Source: Pseudoprevotella muciniphila (GTDB taxonomy: Bacteria; Bacteroidota; Bacteroidia; Bacteroidales; Bacteroidaceae). Taken from it: a DNA stretch of 64,000 bases. The notes beneath the pieces were generated by a model, which ran no database searches, was not told where the DNA came from, and was given only the letters and a program-made list of their open reading frames with translations. Shown here piece by piece: positions 8,983 through 17,777 of this stretch (position 1 is the first letter of the stretch; each line of letters opens with the position of its first letter). The position numbers and the translations under genes are program-made. The stretch is taken from contig NZ_CP033459.1 of NCBI RefSeq assembly GCF_003265305.2, positions 682,001 to 746,000 on the forward strand, in the 5' to 3' direction.

Positions 8983-9030
8983 GAGTGTTCGGAACGTAGT
9001 ATTATCCTTCTCTGGACACTCATTTTTTAT
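8983..9030 (+). terminator. Terminator hairpin between fabD and GH13 gene
   Basis: GAGTGTTC (8983-8990) pairs with GGACACTC (9014-9021), followed by ATTTTTTATTT. It ends only a few bases before the next start codon, which leaves no room for a promoter between them. Confidence 0.7.
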
Positions 9031-9034
9031 TTAT

Positions 9035-10693
9035 ATGAGCATACACGCGATATATCAGTTGCTCCCACGCCTGTTTGGCAATATAGGCGGCAAGAACACC
9101 CCTTCGGGTAGCATTGAAGACAATGGCTGCGGCAAGATGGACAGTATTACGCCGCAGGTGCTACGCCGCATCAAGTCGTTCGGCTACAGCCACGTTTGGT
9201 ACACAGGTCTTCTGGAGCATGCCACAAAGACAGACTACAGCCGTTACGGCATTGCGACGGACCATCCGGCAGTGGTAAAAGGCACTGCAGGCTCTCCATA
9301 CGCCATCAAGGACTACTACGACATCGACCCCGACCTTGCCACTGACCCTGCGCAGCGGATGGCAGAGTTTGAAAATCTTGTTGCACGCACACACCAAGCC
9401 GGTCTGAAAGTGATTATCGACTTCGTTCCTAACCACGTGGCACGTCAGTACCACAGCGACGCTCACCCTGCAGGTGTTGCCGATTTGGGTGCCGATGACG
9501 ACATGACCCGTGCTTTCAGTGCTGACAATAATTTCTATTATATTCCAAACGAGCGTCTGCATTGCGATAATTTCTGCCCTGGCGCTGACTACATGGAGTC
9601 GCCTGCCAAGGCTACAGGCAACGACCGCTTCGATGCCTGGCCCGACCGCAACGACTGGTACGAAACCATAAAACTGAACTATGGTGTGGACTATGTTGGT
9701 GGACGTGTGCATCACTTCAACCCCATTCCCAACACATGGAAGAAGATGACCGACATCCTGCTATTCTGGTGTGGTAAGGGCATAGATGCTTTCCGCTGCG
9801 ACATGGCAGAGATGGTGCCTGTTGACTTCTGGCATTATGCCACGGCTGCAGTAAAAGAGCAGTATCCGCACATCGAATTCGTGGCAGAAGTTTACGATCC
9901 CAATCAATATAGGAACTACATCCATTATGGCGGTTTCGACTATTTATATAATAAGGTAGGGCTTTACGACACTCTCCGTGCCGTAATGCGCCATGAGGCT
10001 TCAGCATCTGCCATTACCAGCGAATGGCAAAAGGTGGACGACATCCGCTCTCACATGCTCAACTTCCTTGAGAACCACGACGAGCAGCGCATTGCCTCCG
10101 ACTTTTTCTCGGGCACTGCACAGGCAGGCTTTCCTGCTTTCATCGTCTGTGCCCTACTCGACCGCGCTCCGGTGATGCTCTATGCCGGCCAGGAACTCGG
10201 CGAGCGCGGCATGGACGCAGAAGGCTTCAGCGGCCGCGACGGCAGAACCACTATTTTTGACTATTGGTGTGTCGATTCACTCCGAAAGTTGTGTAAAGGG
10301 AAGAAGAGTTTCACAAAATCCGAACGCGCGCTCTATGACACCTACGAACGCATTGTCAGCATGAGCGGACGAGACATCGTGACGCAGGGCGAGAATTACG
10401 ACCTGATGTATGCCAACTATGGCGACACGTGCGTTTTCGACTATCATCACCTATTTGCTTTCATCAGGCGTCATGGCAGCGAGACACTGCTTGTGGTAGT
10501 GAATTTCGACGAGAAAGAGCACCAGACGCGTCTGACGATTCCTGCCCACGCCTTCGATTTCCTGAAAATGAAGGAAGGCAAATACACGGCAAAAGATCTG
10601 CTTACTGACACAGACGTACAAATTACACTTAAGCGCTACGGGATAACAGAGATAACTGTTCCGGCGCAGAGCGGGGTTGTGTTGGAGTTTTAG
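9035..10693 (+). CDS. GH13 alpha-amylase-family enzyme
   Basis: A glycoside hydrolase of family 13, acting on alpha-glucans or related alpha-glucosides. The (beta/alpha)8 motifs are visible. VIIDFVPNH lies at about 126-134, the nucleophile D256 in DAFRCDMAE, the acid/base E285 in FVAEVY, and the stabilising D349 in LENHDEQR. A short beta-rich C-terminal domain follows from about 470. No signal peptide is seen, so the enzyme is probably cytoplasmic. Its 552 residues are typical. It starts 4 bp after a terminator-like hairpin, so its expression may depend on read-through from fabD. The exact substrate cannot be told from the sequence. Confidence 0.93.
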   Translation: MSIHAIYQLLPRLFGNIGGKNTPSGSIEDNGCGKMDSITPQVLRRIKSFGYSHVWYTGLLEHATKTDYSRYGIATDHPAVVKGTAGSPYAIKDYYDIDPDLATDPAQRMAEFENLVARTHQAGLKVIIDFVPNHVARQYHSDAHPAGVADLGADDDMTRAFSADNNFYYIPNERLHCDNFCPGADYMESPAKATGNDRFDAWPDRNDWYETIKLNYGVDYVGGRVHHFNPIPNTWKKMTDILLFWCGKGIDAFRCDMAEMVPVDFWHYATAAVKEQYPHIEFVAEVYDPNQYRNYIHYGGFDYLYNKVGLYDTLRAVMRHEASASAITSEWQKVDDIRSHMLNFLENHDEQRIASDFFSGTAQAGFPAFIVCALLDRAPVMLYAGQELGERGMDAEGFSGRDGRTTIFDYWCVDSLRKLCKGKKSFTKSERALYDTYERIVSMSGRDIVTQGENYDLMYANYGDTCVFDYHHLFAFIRRHGSETLLVVVNFDEKEHQTRLTIPAHAFDFLKMKEGKYTAKDLLTDTDVQITLKRYGITEITVPAQSGVVLEF

Positions 10694-10722
10694 TTAAATT
10701 CAATTGAAAAAGGCATTTGCCC

Positions 10723-10754
10723 TTTGGTGTTTCCGATAGTTTTTCTTAACTTCG
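10723..10754 (+). promoter_or_regulatory. Promoter of the LysM protein gene
   Basis: TTTG (10723-10726), 20 bp of spacer, then TAACTTCG (10747-10754), a variant of the TAnnTTTG -7 box. The predicted transcript starts near 10760, about 20 nt before the chosen ATG, which supports the start at 10781 rather than an earlier one. Confidence 0.6.
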
Positions 10755-10780
10755 CCAACGGAAAAGTTAAAGGTAATATC

Positions 10781-12310
10781 ATGAAAAATGTTCGCACGCT
10801 ACTCGGTTCCTGTCTTGTAATACTGTTCTTGGCTGTGGGGATAGTCCCTGTTCTTGCTCAGAGCGGAGTAATACAGTACAGGGTTCAGGAACACGAGACT
10901 TTATACGGCATATCCAGACAACACGGCACGACTATCGAGAAGATTATCAGCGTCAACCCGGGTCTTCAGCCTGAGAACCTGAAGGCCGGGCAGACCATCA
11001 AGATTCCCACCGAAGCGCGTAATTCTACGCAAGTGGCGAAGGAAGGCGGTCAGCATGAGGTTATGGAAGGTGAGACCATCTGGGGTATCTCTCACAAATA
11101 TGGTCTTACCATCAGCGAACTTATTTCCGCCAATCCGGAAATGAATAACAGCGACTACGTTTTGCGTGCAGGCAGCACACTCAACATACCTTCCCGTAAT
11201 AAATCTTCTGCTCGCCCTTCGGCTTCTTCGAAGCCCGAGCAAAAAGCCGTTGCATCGTCCCAAGGCAAATCCAAAGAGATTAAAATTGCTATCGTGATGC
11301 CTATGTCAGGCGACAAGCCCGAAGTGGGTCGTTGCGCCGAGTTCTACCGCGGTCTGTTGATGGCTGCAGAAACGATGAAACAGCGCGGCAAGACCATTAC
11401 GATATATCCCTACGAAGAGAGTTCGGACGGCGACGTCCTGTCCATTTTGGGGCAGATAGAAAAGAATGGTGTGGACATCATCTACGGTCCGCTCTATCCC
11501 AGTCATTTTGCCACTATGGGTGTATTCACCAACCGGACGGGCATCAAGGCGATTGTACCCTTCTCCTCGAAGGTGGAATCGGTGAACAGTTGCAGGAACA
11601 TGTACATTGTCAACACCCCTGCGAAGGTGCAGAACACCAATGCCTGCACGCTGTTCAAGAAACATTTCCCGGGCTCGCACGTTGTATTTCTGAGGACTTC
11701 GCAGACTCAGGACGACTTTGTTGCAGCCATGAAATCGAACTTGCGGCAGGACCAATACAGCGAGTTACCGATGGGTTTCTCCAACAATGACATACTGTCC
11801 ATAGCATCGGGCAAGAGAGAACTGGTGCTCATTCCTACGGACAAGAGCGAAGGCACGCTGAAAGAGACACTGACGCGTCTGGAACGTCTGCGCAGCGAAA
11901 TGCCTAAGATAAAGACTGTGCTCTTCGGTTATCCTGAGTGGGAGAAATTCCAGGAGACCTACGTTCACCGTCTGTGCGCTGCCGATGCCTACGTGTTCGC
12001 TTCGTTCTACTACAACCCCTACGATGCTTCCACCACCTCGAAGATGGAGGCATACAAGAAGCGCTATGGTGCCCCTATGCTGAATTTCTATCCCCGCTAT
12101 GGTCTGCTCGGCTATGACGTGGGGCTTCAGACGATGTCGAACTACTTCAACTATGGCAAGTCGTTCACCACACAGGTCAGCAGCGAAGCATACTTACAGA
12201 GTCTGCTGAAGTTCCAGTCGGCGAACAAAGACGGTGGCTACGTGAACGGCAACGTCTGGTTCATGCATTTCAGGACAGACAACACAATAGAACGCATTTC
12301 TTCAAGATAG
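10781..12310 (+). CDS. LysM protein with type-1 periplasmic-binding-like domain
   Basis: The chosen ATG at 10781 gives a signal peptide (MKNVRTLLGS to VLAQS). A start 19 codons earlier would bury it and would lie inside the promoter. Two LysM modules follow, at about residues 30-75 (HETLYGISRQHGTTIEKI) and 85-130 (GETIWGISHKYGLTISEL). These bind peptidoglycan. After a Ser/Lys-rich linker, residues about 165-509 form a domain resembling type-1 periplasmic binding proteins, starting with EIKIAIVMPMSGDK. The protein is therefore probably periplasmic and wall-bound, with a possible ligand-sensing role. It is followed closely by a beta-barrel gene, likely in one operon. Confidence 0.9.
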   Translation: MKNVRTLLGSCLVILFLAVGIVPVLAQSGVIQYRVQEHETLYGISRQHGTTIEKIISVNPGLQPENLKAGQTIKIPTEARNSTQVAKEGGQHEVMEGETIWGISHKYGLTISELISANPEMNNSDYVLRAGSTLNIPSRNKSSARPSASSKPEQKAVASSQGKSKEIKIAIVMPMSGDKPEVGRCAEFYRGLLMAAETMKQRGKTITIYPYEESSDGDVLSILGQIEKNGVDIIYGPLYPSHFATMGVFTNRTGIKAIVPFSSKVESVNSCRNMYIVNTPAKVQNTNACTLFKKHFPGSHVVFLRTSQTQDDFVAAMKSNLRQDQYSELPMGFSNNDILSIASGKRELVLIPTDKSEGTLKETLTRLERLRSEMPKIKTVLFGYPEWEKFQETYVHRLCAADAYVFASFYYNPYDASTTSKMEAYKKRYGAPMLNFYPRYGLLGYDVGLQTMSNYFNYGKSFTTQVSSEAYLQSLLKFQSANKDGGYVNGNVWFMHFRTDNTIERISSR

Positions 12311-12355
12311 TTTTTCCGACGTATGTTCAGGCAATCGGTCAACATGTCATTATCC

Positions 12356-13075
12356 ATGCTAAATAAAATCAAGTTTTCGGCAGTCTTCCTGTTTTTCCTG
12401 GTGTGCGTTACGGCATTTTCCCAAGTCGGGGAATACCGCAATACGTTGTCGCTCGGCGCTAATGGCGGCATGACGTTCAACACGATTTCTTTTGACCCTC
12501 ACATCAAGCAGAATTCGCACATCGGCCCTACTTTCGGCGTGACGATGCGCTATACTTGCGAAAAATACTTCAAGACGCTCTGCGCCCTGCAGTTGGAGTT
12601 GAACTATACTCGCCTCGGCTGGACTGAGCATGTGCTGGACCATAATTCAGAAGAACTGCCTGACGAATACAGCCGTTATCTCGACTACATACAACTTCCC
12701 ATGCTTGCTCGCTTGAGTTGGGGGCGCGAGAACAATGGTGTGATGTTCAGCATTATGGCAGGTCCGCAACTGGGTTATTGCTTTGGCGAGACATCAAAAC
12801 GCAGCGAGGTCTGGACTGTAACTGCCGATGGTCTGCCCGACCGCCCCAACATGCTTTCTGTACAATACGACATGGACATTGACCACAAATTAGACTATGG
12901 CATAACAGGAGGCTTGGGCATTGACGTCAACACTAAAATCGGGCGTTTCTCGATTGAAGGGCGCTACTACTATGGTTTGGCGGACATCTTTGCCAGTGCC
13001 AAGAAGGACGTATTCTCGAAGTCGAATCACCAGACCATCAGTGCCAAGATATCCTATCTGATTGATATCAAGTAA
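12356..13075 (+). CDS. Outer-membrane beta-barrel protein (PorT-like)
   Basis: A 239-residue product. I chose the ATG at 12356 because it places a signal peptide (IKFSAVFLFFLVCVTAFSQ) right at the N-terminus; ATGs at 12323 and 12344 are possible alternatives. The mature part alternates polar and hydrophobic residues with many Tyr and Gly, as in small outer-membrane barrels of Bacteroidetes. Its last strand ends in ISAKISYLIDIK. It follows the LysM gene by 45 bp, suggesting a shared transcript and a joint envelope role. A bidirectional terminator follows directly. Confidence 0.8.
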   Translation: MLNKIKFSAVFLFFLVCVTAFSQVGEYRNTLSLGANGGMTFNTISFDPHIKQNSHIGPTFGVTMRYTCEKYFKTLCALQLELNYTRLGWTEHVLDHNSEELPDEYSRYLDYIQLPMLARLSWGRENNGVMFSIMAGPQLGYCFGETSKRSEVWTVTADGLPDRPNMLSVQYDMDIDHKLDYGITGGLGIDVNTKIGRFSIEGRYYYGLADIFASAKKDVFSKSNHQTISAKISYLIDIK

Positions 13076-13084
13076 AAAACTACG

Positions 13085-13127
13085 AAAAATCCCAAATCAG
13101 TCAAAGCGCCGATTTGGGATTTTTTTG
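13085..13127. terminator. Bidirectional terminator between barrel gene and folD
   Basis: AAAAATCCCAAATC and GATTTGGGATTTTTTT form a long stem with A and T runs on both sides, so it can serve both converging genes. Confidence 0.9.
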
Positions 13128-13146
13128 TTTATCTTCCTTGTACTTC

Positions 13147-14025
13147 TTATGGATAGTATTTTCTCTCGCCTGCAGCGAGGGTGTTGAGCATGAGCATGCA
13201 GATGGTCATGGGCCCTACTCCACCCGGAACAGGGGTTATGGCGTTGCATATTTTTGACACTTCGTCAAACTTCACATCACCGGAGAGGCGAAATCCGCTC
13301 TTTCGTGATGCGTCGGGCACCCGCGTGGTGCCTACATCGATGACCACGGCTCCTGGCTTTACCATGTCGGCTGTTACAAATTCCGGACTGCCGATGGCTG
13401 CTATGACGATGTCGGCTTGGCGGCATTCTTCCTTGAGGTTCTGACTGTGCGAATGTAGCACTACGACCGTTGCGTCGCCGTATTGCTTTTGCATCATGAG
13501 TTGCGCCATAGGTTTGCCTACGATGTTTGAGCGTCCGAGAATGGCGCATTTTTTTCCGCTTGTTTCCACATTGTAACGGCGCAGTAGTTCAAGAATGCCT
13601 TTTGGTGTGGCAGAAATGTAGCACGGCAGACCTATTGCCATACGCCCTACGTTGATGGGATGGAAGCCGTCAACGTCTTTTTTGTAGTCGATGGCCTCGA
13701 TGATTTTCTGTTCGTTGATGTGTTTTGGCAATGGCAGTTGCACGATGAATCCATCAACGTCCTTGTCGTTATTGAGTTTTTCCACACACTGGAGGAGTTC
13801 TTCCTCTGTGATGTCGTCTTCATATCTGACGAGTGTGCTTTCAAATCCGCATGCCTGGCAAGCGAGCACTTTGTTCCTGACGTATGTTTCGCTACCTCCG
13901 TCGTGCCCCACGAGCACCGCTGCAAGGTGTGGGCGCTTGCCTCCTGCAGCTACGATGTCCTTTACTCTCTGTGCTATTTCTTCCTTTATTTTTGCTGCGG
14001 TGGCTTTTCCGTCGATAATGGTCAT
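13147..14025 (-). CDS. folD: Bifunctional methylenetetrahydrofolate dehydrogenase/cyclohydrolase
   Basis: FolD interconverts 5,10-methylene- and 10-formyl-tetrahydrofolate in the cytoplasm, feeding purine and formyl-Met synthesis. Visible signatures are [17 protein letters not shown], the DVDGF motifs (twice, around residues 89 and 117), the GRSNIVGKP nucleotide-binding block and [10 protein letters not shown] near the C-terminus. Length is 292, normal for the family. It lies downstream of ffh on the same strand, separated by 194 bp that contain palindromic repeats. Confidence 0.98.
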   Translation of the reverse strand: MTIIDGKATAAKIKEEIAQRVKDIVAAGGKRPHLAAVLVGHDGGSETYVRNKVLACQACGFESTLVRYEDDITEEELLQCVEKLNNDKDVDGFIVQLPLPKHINEQKIIEAIDYKKDVDGFHPINVGRMAIGLPCYISATPKGILELLRRYNVETSGKKCAILGRSNIVGKPMAQLMMQKQYGDATVVVLHSHSQNLKEECRQADIVIAAIGSPEFVTADMVKPGAVVIDVGTTRVPDASRKSGFRLSGDVKFDEVSKICNAITPVPGGVGPMTICMLMLNTLAAGERKYYP

Positions 14026-14076
14026 GGTGTGGTTGGTTTTTATATTTGTCAGTTGGTCGATGAAAATTTTGTGGCA

Positions 14077-14173
14077 CCCCTACGGGGTTCGTTTATAAAT
14101 TGTCAGTTTACAGGGGTTTCATTTCGCTTCGCTCCATTTCACCCCTGCCTATACTGTTTCGTCCCTACGGGAC
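14077..14173. repeat. REP-like palindromes between ffh and folD
   Basis: Three palindromes lie close together: CCCCTACGGGG (14077-14087), AGGGGT/ACCCCT flanking a TTTCGCTTCGC stretch (14112-14146), and GTCCCTACGGGAC (14161-14173). The first and third share the core CCCTACGGG. Such clusters usually belong to interspersed repeats. Confidence 0.6.
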
Positions 14174-14219
14174 TACCATGCAGATGGGTTAAGTCCTTTA
14201 CTTCGCTTTGGGGGTTATC

Positions 14220-15590
14220 TTAGATTTTCGGACCGTTCTGCTGCATTTGCTGCATCTGCCTCATGGCTTTCATTTTTCCCATCATGCCTTTTTTATCCAT
14301 GGCATTCATCTGCTTCATCATCTTTCTCATGTCGTCGAACTGCTTGATGAGCCGGTTTACTTCCTGAATGGTTGTTCCGCTACCTTTTGCTATTCTGATT
14401 TTTCTGCTTTGGTTGGCAAGGAGTGATGGTTCTTTGCGTTCTTTCGGCGTCATTGAGCGGATGATTGCCTCCACGCTCTTGAAAGCATTGTCGTCAATGT
14501 CCACATCCTTGACAGCCTTTCCCACCCCAGGAATCATTGATACGAGATCCTTGATGTTACCCATCTTCTTGATGGTCTGAATTTGATTGAGGAAGTCTTC
14601 GAAGTCGAATTTATTTTTTCTGAGTTTTCTCTCGAGTTCTTCTGCCTCTTTTTCGTCTATTGCTTGCTGTGCGCGTTCCACGAGGCTGACCACGTCGCCC
14701 ATTCCGAGGATGCGGTCTGCCATGCGCTGCGGGTGGAACACGTTGAGTGCATCCATTTTTTCTCCTATTCCGACGAATTTGATGGGTTTGTCCACCACTG
14801 TCCTTATAGAGAGGGCTGCACCGCCACGCGTGTCGCCATCGAGTTTTGTGAGTACCACGCCATCAAAGTCAATGCGTTCATTGAATTCCTTGGCTGTGTT
14901 GACAGCGTCCTGTCCCGTCATGGCGTCTACCACAAAGAGGGTTTCCGAAGGGTTGAGCGACTTTTTGAGGTTTTCTATTTCGTCCATCATCTCCTCATCC
15001 ACAGCGAGTCGTCCTGCGGTATCGACGATGACGATGTCGTTTCCTTTCGCCTTAGCGTGCTGCACCGCGTTTAGTGCTATTTCCACAGGGTTCTTGTTGC
15101 CTTCTTCGCTATAAACAGGTACTTCGAGTTGGTCTCCGAGCACTTTGAGTTGGTCGATGGCGGCAGGTCTGTACACGTCGCACGCCACGAGGAGAGGCTT
15201 ATGTTGCTTCTTATCCTTTTTCAGCATATACGCCAGTTTGCCCGACATGGTGGTTTTACCCGAGCCCTGCAGACCTGACATGAGAATGATTGCCGGACGT
15301 CCTTGCAGGTTGATGGGCTGCGCTTCGCCTCCCATGAGTATGGCGAGTTCGTCGTGCACCACCTTTATCATCATTTCCTTGGGTCTGACGGCAGTGAGCA
15401 CGTTCATACCCATTGCCTTCTGCTTGACGGAGTCGATGAAGGTTTTTGCCACTTTATAGTTGACGTCGGCTGCAATGAGCGCTTTTCTTACGTCCTTAAG
15501 GGCATCTGCCACGTTCACTTCCGTGATTTTTCCTTCACCCTTGAGTATTTTGAACGATCTTTCGAGTCTTTCGCTTAAACTTTCAAACAT
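14220..15590 (-). CDS. ffh: Signal recognition particle protein Ffh
   Basis: Ffh binds signal sequences of nascent membrane proteins and, with 4.5S RNA, targets ribosomes to FtsY. The N-terminal helical domain (about 1-90) is followed by the GTPase domain with GLQGSGKTT near 106-114, the DTAGR box near 190 and the TKLDGD box. The C-terminal M domain from about 330 is rich in Met (MMKQMNAMDKKGMMGKMKAM) and carries the RNA- and signal-binding surface. Length is 456, as usual. Its promoter lies about 30 bp upstream. Confidence 0.98.
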   Translation of the reverse strand: MFESLSERLERSFKILKGEGKITEVNVADALKDVRKALIAADVNYKVAKTFIDSVKQKAMGMNVLTAVRPKEMMIKVVHDELAILMGGEAQPINLQGRPAIILMSGLQGSGKTTMSGKLAYMLKKDKKQHKPLLVACDVYRPAAIDQLKVLGDQLEVPVYSEEGNKNPVEIALNAVQHAKAKGNDIVIVDTAGRLAVDEEMMDEIENLKKSLNPSETLFVVDAMTGQDAVNTAKEFNERIDFDGVVLTKLDGDTRGGAALSIRTVVDKPIKFVGIGEKMDALNVFHPQRMADRILGMGDVVSLVERAQQAIDEKEAEELERKLRKNKFDFEDFLNQIQTIKKMGNIKDLVSMIPGVGKAVKDVDIDDNAFKSVEAIIRSMTPKERKEPSLLANQSRKIRIAKGSGTTIQEVNRLIKQFDDMRKMMKQMNAMDKKGMMGKMKAMRQMQQMQQNGPKI

Positions 15591-15620
15591 ATCAATTACA
15601 CCTTATTTTATAATTGGTCG

Positions 15621-15628
15621 CAAAATTA
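15621..15628 (-). promoter_or_regulatory. -7 box of ffh
   Basis: CAAAATTA on the plus strand reads TAATTTTG on the minus strand, a perfect TAnnTTTG, 31 bp upstream of the ffh ATG. No clear -33 box is present at the expected distance. Confidence 0.5.
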
Positions 15629-15662
15629 CAAAATTTTGCTTAGAAAGGGTGTTGTGTTCGAT

Positions 15663-15732
15663 GAGTTTTTGACCTGCGGGAGCTAAAAAACTCGATTTGG
15701 CTTATTATTTGACCAATAATACCATCAAATCG
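15663..15732. other. Two adjacent hairpins in the ffh/FadL spacer
   Basis: GAGTTTTT (15663-15670) pairs with AAAAACTC (15686-15693). CGATTTG (15693-15699) pairs with CAAATCG (15726-15732), with inner ATTATT/AATAAT pairing. They lie between two divergent promoters. Their role is unclear. Confidence 0.45.
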
Positions 15733-15790
15733 TCACTTCGACTTTGCATTATAGCCTATTAAAATAACAAAATTAACAAAGTTAAAAAAA

Positions 15791-15818
15791 TTGCACACTT
15801 ACAGAATTAAGTGTGCAA
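15791..15818 (+). promoter_or_regulatory. Perfect 11-bp inverted repeat, likely operator
   Basis: TTGCACACTTA (15791-15801), six bases, then TAAGTGTGCAA (15808-15818). The repeat ends 9 bp before the -7 box of the FadL-like gene and thus covers the -33 region. That is a position where a dimeric repressor or activator would act. No regulator gene is adjacent. Confidence 0.6.
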
Positions 15819-15827
15819 AAATAATTG

Positions 15828-15835
15828 TAATTTTG
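15828..15835 (+). promoter_or_regulatory. -7 box of the FadL-like gene
   Basis: TAATTTTG matches TAnnTTTG exactly, with a predicted start near 15842 and about 53 nt of leader before the ATG. The -33 region is occupied by the inverted repeat. Confidence 0.65.
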
Positions 15836-15894
15836 CGGCGTTTTAGAACTGGAAAAAGAATCAGAAAAGAAAAATTGAACAAACTCATACAATT

Positions 15895-17412
15895 ATGAAG
15901 AAAAAACTACTTCTCTCCGCTTTGTGTGCATTTGCTACAATGACTATGAATGCCGGCGGTTTCCTGACCAACACGAATCATGGTGCGCATTTCCTTCGCT
16001 TTCCGGCTATGGAAGGTGTGATTACGGTTGAAGGTGCTTTATACAACCCCGCAGGAATTGGTTTCCTTACTCCAGGTTGGCACATTGCCGTGAATAACCA
16101 GACGGCATTACAGACCCGTACGATTCAATCGTTCTACGAACCTTTCCGCTATGGTGCAGGAAATAACGGAATGTCGCTAAAGAAATTCGAAGGCAAGTCA
16201 ACTGCTCCTATCATTCCAAGTTTCGACATTGCCTACGTCAAGGATCGTTGGTTCGGCTCATTCCACTTCGGTGTGATTGGCGGTGGCGGCAAATGTGAGT
16301 TTGACAATGGGCTCGGCTCCTTCGAGAGTGTTGTTTCGATGCTTCCCGGTGTGGTTAATGCCTTGGCGCCGATGGACATTGTTTCGGGCTACTCTGCCGA
16401 GTCATTCATGCGTGGCAAGCAGTACTATTTTGGCGGTCAGATTGGTTTGGGTTACAAAGTTGACGACCATCTGTCGGTGAGTCTCGGCGGCCGTTTGATT
16501 TATGCTTCGTGTAACTATTATGGCTATGTTCGCAACATATCTCTGACCACTGCTGTTGACATGCCCACCGCAGCAGGCACCATACCTGCCGGCACGACAG
16601 TACCCGCCGCCAATTTGTTCAATGCTGTAGGCATGAATTCCATGGCGGCACTCGTGGGCGATGTCAATGTGAACTGCGACCAGAGCGGTTGGGGCTTTTC
16701 TCCGATTATCGGTGTGAACTACAACAACGGCAGATGGAACGTTGGTCTTCGCTATGAGGCAAAGGCACGTCTTCGTCTGAAGAACCGTTCCTCAACTGAA
16801 GCTTCAAGCATGATGAGCAATCTTGAAGAGTTTCAGGACGGCAAGAAGGTTGCCGGCGACATGCCCGCATTCTTCGGTATCGGTGCGCAATACAAAGCCA
16901 CAGACAAATTCCGTGTAGGTTTGGGCTACCACTACTATTTTGACGACAACGCTCATCAACACAACCATAAGCAAGATAAGCTCGATGCTAATACCTGGGA
17001 GTTGCTCGGTGGTTTGGAATACGACCTCACAGACCGTCTGACAGCCAGTGTGGGCGGACAGATGACCAACTATGGTCTTGGCAAGAAAAAAGATTACATC
17101 AGCGACATGAGTTTCACAACAAGCTCCTACAGCCTTGGTGCCGGCGTAAAGGTGAAACTCTCTGAAAAGGTTGACCTCAACGTGTCATACTTCAAGACAT
17201 TCTATTACAGCACTCGCAAGAATCAGGAAGACTACAATGGTGTAGGCGCTATGTACAACGGCATTGTTCAGAGAGTGGCTGCATCAGGAGCCCTCACTCC
17301 CGAGCAGATTGACAAGGTTAACACCACCTTCCAGAATGTCGATTTCTCCGGCAACGACCTGTTCGACCGTACGAACGACGTGATTGGTGTGGGTGTGAAT
17401 ATCAAGTTCTGA
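15895..17412 (+). CDS. FadL/OmpP1-like outer-membrane transport protein
   Basis: A 505-residue outer-membrane barrel of the FadL/TodX type, which lets hydrophobic molecules such as long-chain fatty acids cross the outer membrane. A signal peptide ends near MTMNAGGF. The N-terminal hatch region shows the ALYNPAGIGF signature (about residues 50-59), and the remainder has amphipathic strands up to a terminal phenylalanine (GVGVNIKF). The gene is monocistronic, with its own promoter, an inverted repeat at the promoter and a terminator behind it. The substrate is not readable from the sequence. Confidence 0.85.
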   Translation: MKKKLLLSALCAFATMTMNAGGFLTNTNHGAHFLRFPAMEGVITVEGALYNPAGIGFLTPGWHIAVNNQTALQTRTIQSFYEPFRYGAGNNGMSLKKFEGKSTAPIIPSFDIAYVKDRWFGSFHFGVIGGGGKCEFDNGLGSFESVVSMLPGVVNALAPMDIVSGYSAESFMRGKQYYFGGQIGLGYKVDDHLSVSLGGRLIYASCNYYGYVRNISLTTAVDMPTAAGTIPAGTTVPAANLFNAVGMNSMAALVGDVNVNCDQSGWGFSPIIGVNYNNGRWNVGLRYEAKARLRLKNRSSTEASSMMSNLEEFQDGKKVAGDMPAFFGIGAQYKATDKFRVGLGYHYYFDDNAHQHNHKQDKLDANTWELLGGLEYDLTDRLTASVGGQMTNYGLGKKKDYISDMSFTTSSYSLGAGVKVKLSEKVDLNVSYFKTFYYSTRKNQEDYNGVGAMYNGIVQRVAASGALTPEQIDKVNTTFQNVDFSGNDLFDRTNDVIGVGVNIKF

Positions 17413-17439
17413 TTCATAAGAAATATTACATAAAAATCT

Positions 17440-17481
17440 ATCCGCAGTGCCGATAAAAAAGCATTGCGGATTTGTTTTTTT
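17440..17481 (+). terminator. Terminator of the FadL-like gene
   Basis: ATCCGCAGTGC (17440-17450) pairs with GCATTGCGGAT (17461-17471) with one mismatch, followed by TTGTTTTTTT. Confidence 0.85.
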
Positions 17482-17684
17482 ATAATAAGCCCACTTTAAG
17501 GATTCTCATTTACATTCTTTTTTGAACGCGCGCTCGAGCTCTGCTCGCTTGCTACTGCAAGAATTACGCTAATTGCGCGAAGCTTTGCAGGACGCTACAC
17601 TCGAAAAATTCGCAAATTATGCCAACGCTTCGCGCGGCGATTTCGCTAAGGCTTGCAGGACGCTACAAACTCACGTTATTTTTC
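17482..17684. other. Intergenic DNA with short degenerate repeats
   Basis: No gene is seen. The phrase GCAGGACGCTACA occurs twice (about 17588 and 17656), each preceded by CTTTGCA or CTTGCA and by CG-rich palindromic sequence such as TTCGCGCGGCGA. It looks like decayed interspersed repeat. Confidence 0.5.
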
Positions 17685-17774
17685 TTAAATTTTCTCTAAT
17701 GCTTGGGTAAGGTCATCAATAATGTCATCTATATGTTCGGTGCCTATTGATAAGCGTATAGTTGATGGTATGTT
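17685..17774 (-). pseudogene. metY: Remnant of O-acetylhomoserine sulfhydrylase-type gene (C-terminus only)
   Basis: On the minus strand, ending in a TAA at 17685, about 29 codons read RNIPSTIRLSIGTEHIDD and continue IIDDLTQALEKI. This is the characteristic C-terminal end of PLP-dependent Cys/Met metabolism enzymes (O-acetylhomoserine aminocarboxypropyltransferase or cystathionine gamma-synthase). The remaining 400 or so residues are missing. The coding sequence stops abruptly near 17775, where a truncated lrp begins on the opposite strand. The residues are well preserved, so the deletion is probably recent. MetY versus MetB cannot be settled from so few residues. Confidence 0.75.
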
Positions 17775-17777
17775 GCG

